This document shows, piece after piece, positions 62,089 through 64,000 of a stretch of DNA of 64,000 bases. Made by a program: the position numbers and the translations under genes. The stretch is from Clostridia bacterium (GTDB taxonomy: Bacteria; Bacillota; Clostridia; Oscillospirales; CAG-272), in the NCBI GenBank assembly GCA_017621755.1, contig JAGASL010000026.1, forward strand, positions 1-64,000, in the 5' to 3' direction. Below the pieces are notes generated by a model, which did not search any database, was not told where the DNA came from, and worked only from the letters and a program-made list of their open reading frames with translations. Numbering within the stretch: the first letter of the stretch is position 1; each line of letters starts with the position of its first letter.

Positions 62089-62847
62089 TTATTCGCCGAG
62101 ATAGATGCGGCGTACCTCGCGCAGGCTCTCCTCCGGCTCAAGCAGCGGGCCGTATTCCAGACCGCAGGCGCCGGTATAGCCGGCCTTATCGATAGCCTCA
62201 AAGATGACCTTATAATCGCTCTCGCCATACTGCAGCTCGTGTCTGCCGGGGTGGCCGGCGCTGTGCAGGTGGGCAATGCAATCGAGGTTCTTGGTCACGT
62301 TGGGGATGATGTTACCCTCCGAGATCTGCTGATGGTAGATGTCGTAAACGATCTTGACCAGCGGATGGTCTACCTCGTGAACGATATCAAAGCCCTCTAC
62401 GGCAGAGACCAAGTAATAGCCGGGGTGATTGAACAGCACGTTCAAGGGCTCGAGCATGATGGTAACGCCGGTAGCATCCAGAATCGGTTTTGCCTGCTTC
62501 AGCGTCTCGACGATAGCGGCATGCTGCTCGGCACGCGGGGCGCCGGTATCGGGGCCCACCTGGGTGATCAGGCGCTTCACGCCAAACTTGTTTGCCGCCT
62601 CGCAGGATTCCTTCAGGCCGGCCAGCCAATCCTTGCGGAAAGCAGGGTCGGTCATGCGGAACTCGGTGGTGCACATGCTGACAAACTCAACGCCGGTCTC
62701 CTCGCAAGCGGCGCGAACGGCAACGGGGTCTAAGCTCTTCCATGCGTAGGTCTCAATGGCATCAAAGCCGAGAGCTGCCACGCGACGGATAGCATCCGTA
62801 AAGGGGATGGTCTTATAAAAGCAAGGAATCGGAACACACAGTCTCAT
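62089..62847 (-). CDS. Sugar phosphate isomerase/epimerase, hydroxypyruvate isomerase-like
   Basis: A 252-residue TIM barrel of the AP-endonuclease-2 fold. Metal ligands are in MLEPLN, YDIYHQQISEG, HLHSAGHPGRHEL and GLEYGP, the pattern of the hydroxypyruvate isomerase/OtnI branch. It probably isomerises a keto sugar or sugar acid. It lies 14 bases after the Gfo/Idh/MocA gene, and together they look like a sugar or inositol-type catabolic step. Confidence 0.88.
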   Translation of the reverse strand: MRLCVPIPCFYKTIPFTDAIRRVAALGFDAIETYAWKSLDPVAVRAACEETGVEFVSMCTTEFRMTDPAFRKDWLAGLKESCEAANKFGVKRLITQVGPDTGAPRAEQHAAIVETLKQAKPILDATGVTIMLEPLNVLFNHPGYYLVSAVEGFDIVHEVDHPLVKIVYDIYHQQISEGNIIPNVTKNLDCIAHLHSAGHPGRHELQYGESDYKVIFEAIDKAGYTGACGLEYGPLLEPEESLREVRRIYLGE

Positions 62848-62861
62848 ATGCTTTCTCCTTA

Positions 62862-63863
62862 TCAGAAGTAGATGACCTCGCCGGTCTCCATAGACTTGTT
62901 CGCGGCAAAGGCAAGGCGGTGGGTCTTTAGCGAATCGGCATAGTCAGAACGGATCAGGCTGCGGTCACCGGTGCGAACGGCGCCGATAAAGGCCTTATCC
63001 AGCAGAAGAGTCTGATCAACACCGCGCGGGATATCCTTTTCACCATCGGGGGTAGAGATGATCAGGTTGTTACGCAGGCGATAATCCAGCACCATATCAT
63101 CCAGCGTGATGTACAGGCCACAGCGCGGGCGAACACCGCGAGAGTAGCAGCCGCTGACCAGCGTAGCGGTCACATTGTTCGGGAAGCGGATAACAGCGGT
63201 AGAATGGTCATCGGTATCATACTCGGCCGAGGCATCTACACCGGGCTTTACGATGCCGCGGGAGCAGGTAGCGTAAACGGAAAGCGGCTCACCGTACAGC
63301 CAACGCAGGCCGTCTACCAGGTGAATATTCTGCTCAACGAGCTGGCCGCCGCAGGTGCTTCTCTTCTGCCACCACCATACGCCGGGAATACCGCCAACCC
63401 ATGCGCCGTATACAAGGCCGCCGGTCTTGTGCTTCGGCAGCTCGTCCTTAATAATCTCCATCAGATCCAGGTAACGATCCTGGAAGCCAACGGCGGTGAT
63501 CAGGCCAGTCTCTTCGATCTTCTTGCCGATCTCCTCAGCCTTCTCCAGGTCGATGTGGACAGGCTTCTCGATCAGGAACGGAATGCCCTTTTCGATGGCA
63601 CGCAGCTCAGTATCGGTATGCGCGGTAGGCTCAATGGCAATAATCAGTGCATCCAGCGTATCCTTGCTCTCACTCGCATACAGCTCGGTATGATCCTTAT
63701 AGATACGTTTGCAGCCAAACTTCTCGGCAGCGGCGTTGCGGCGCGCCTCGACCGGGTCTGCAACGGCAACGACCTCAACCTCATCCTTCATCTGCAGGAA
63801 GGAATTCATGTGTGCGCCGGCACGGCCGCCGCAACCAATAAAGCCAACTCTGATCTTTTCCAT
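62862..63863 (-). CDS. Gfo/Idh/MocA-family oxidoreductase
   Basis: A 333-residue NAD(P)-dependent dehydrogenase. Rossmann motif GFIGCGGRAGAH at the N-terminus, the family EKPV (about residue 98), the catalytic GGQLVEQNIHLVDGLRWLYG with histidine. It would oxidise a sugar or polyol; the substrate is unknown. The first gene of the pair, with AAAGGGAG before the ATG and a strong promoter upstream. Confidence 0.92.
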   Translation of the reverse strand: MEKIRVGFIGCGGRAGAHMNSFLQMKDEVEVVAVADPVEARRNAAAEKFGCKRIYKDHTELYASESKDTLDALIIAIEPTAHTDTELRAIEKGIPFLIEKPVHIDLEKAEEIGKKIEETGLITAVGFQDRYLDLMEIIKDELPKHKTGGLVYGAWVGGIPGVWWWQKRSTCGGQLVEQNIHLVDGLRWLYGEPLSVYATCSRGIVKPGVDASAEYDTDDHSTAVIRFPNNVTATLVSGCYSRGVRPRCGLYITLDDMVLDYRLRNNLIISTPDGEKDIPRGVDQTLLLDKAFIGAVRTGDRSLIRSDYADSLKTHRLAFAANKSMETGEVIYF

Positions 63864-63901
63864 AAAAACATCTCCCTTTTGTTTTTATTTTCTTTTGGGG
63901 G

Positions 63902-63929
63902 TTGACATTTCCACCCCTTTCGCTATAAT
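63902..63929 (+). promoter_or_regulatory. Rightward promoter to gene beyond window
   Basis: Perfect TTGACA (63902-63907), 16-base spacer, perfect TATAAT (63924-63929) on the plus strand. It would drive a gene starting just past base 64000. Confidence 0.75.
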
Positions 63930-63956
63930 TATATTGTATTCACAACCGATTGTCAA
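63928..63956 (-). promoter_or_regulatory. Leftward promoter of Gfo/Idh/MocA-isomerase operon
   Basis: On the minus strand perfect TTGACA (63951-63956), 17-base spacer, perfect TATAAT (63928-63933). Its -10 overlaps the -10 of the rightward promoter by two bases. Confidence 0.88.
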
Positions 63957-63993
63957 TAAAAATATTTTGCAAAAACTATAACGATATTGCTAC

Positions 63994-63998
63994 AGGAG
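63994..63998 (+). promoter_or_regulatory. Shine-Dalgarno of a gene starting beyond the window
   Basis: AGGAG near the right edge, about 60 bases downstream of a consensus plus-strand promoter. A divergent sugar-use gene or regulator is the likely neighbour; no coding sequence is visible. Confidence 0.5.
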
Positions 63999-64000
63999 TG

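Noticed and set aside
1..64000. CRISPR arrays, rRNA and tRNA genes
   Set aside because: I looked for regularly spaced repeats and for tRNA or rRNA signatures in the gaps and found none; the gaps are short and mostly explained by promoters and terminators.

Overview
The window looks like a chromosomal segment of a gut-type Clostridia (Bacillota, order Eubacteriales/Oscillospirales-like). The evidence is a SCIFF ribosomal peptide with its radical-SAM maturase (a near-universal Clostridia marker), AGGAGG-type ribosome binding sites, sigma-A promoters of the TTGACA-17-TATAAT kind, a ZTP riboswitch, a split PurH made of a stand-alone AICAR transformylase plus PurO, and several families (DUF5058, DUF6320, DUF6512, TnpV) that I know mainly from this group. 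Most genes are on the minus strand. By eye the sequence is moderately GC-rich, but about 1-4.7 kb and 11-13.6 kb are clearly more AT-rich.

Layout. 1-1.7 kb: an agr-like regulatory operon (XRE regulator, LytTR response regulator, truncated sensor kinase). 1.8-2.8 kb: transposon-associated small genes (DUF6809, TnpV) and an unknown small ORF. 2.8-4.5 kb: CoA-disulfide-reductase/rhodanese flavoprotein. 4.7-10.4 kb: a five-gene operon (Nudix, RecQ, GNAT, methyltransferase, Tet-like ribosome GTPase). 10.5-13.6 kb: a DUF6512 membrane protein, then a divergent pair (RHH-WYL regulator and an FtsH-like AAA ATPase whose zinc-protease motif is lost) bounded by two copies of the same hairpin. 13.7-18.1 kb: SCIFF peptide, maturase, an Orn/Lys/Arg-decarboxylase-family enzyme, flavin reductase and SDR. 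18.3-22.0 kb: membrane-tethered XRE regulator and a two-gene unit encoding a fused hydrolase-acyltransferase and a DUF6320 protein. 22.1-25.1 kb: nagBA with a divergent AraC regulator.

25.2-38.2 kb is one long pyrimidine operon (pyrR-pyrC-carB-pyrK-pyrD-pyrF-pyrE-pyrB) that runs on into guaB, a glutaminase-less guaA and a CofE-like ligase, led by an attenuator. 38.3-51.5 kb is the purine operon (purE-C-F-M-N-O-AICARFT-D-L-fhs) behind a ZTP riboswitch with terminator. Together they make UMP, IMP and GMP, with Fhs supplying formyl-THF. Three features suggest that the glutamine-hydrolysing side is reduced or relocated: the PurF homologue has lost its N-terminal nucleophile cysteine, GuaA lacks its amidotransferase domain, and carA is absent from the operon.

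51.6-64 kb: HpcH/HpaI aldolase; M20 peptidase with a DUF5058 membrane-protein pair; FAD-dependent oxidoreductase; an arginine operon (argG, argF, alkaline-phosphatase-like hydrolase); TlpA-like lipoprotein with Lgt; and a sugar isomerase/Gfo-Idh-MocA oxidoreductase pair. The window ends with a promoter and a Shine-Dalgarno sequence for a gene beginning just beyond base 64000.

The most promising undescribed item is the RHH-WYL/pseudo-FtsH cassette at 10987-13635. The most promising metabolic oddity is the glutaminase-depleted nucleotide pathway. I saw no rRNA, tRNA, CRISPR array or intact insertion sequence.
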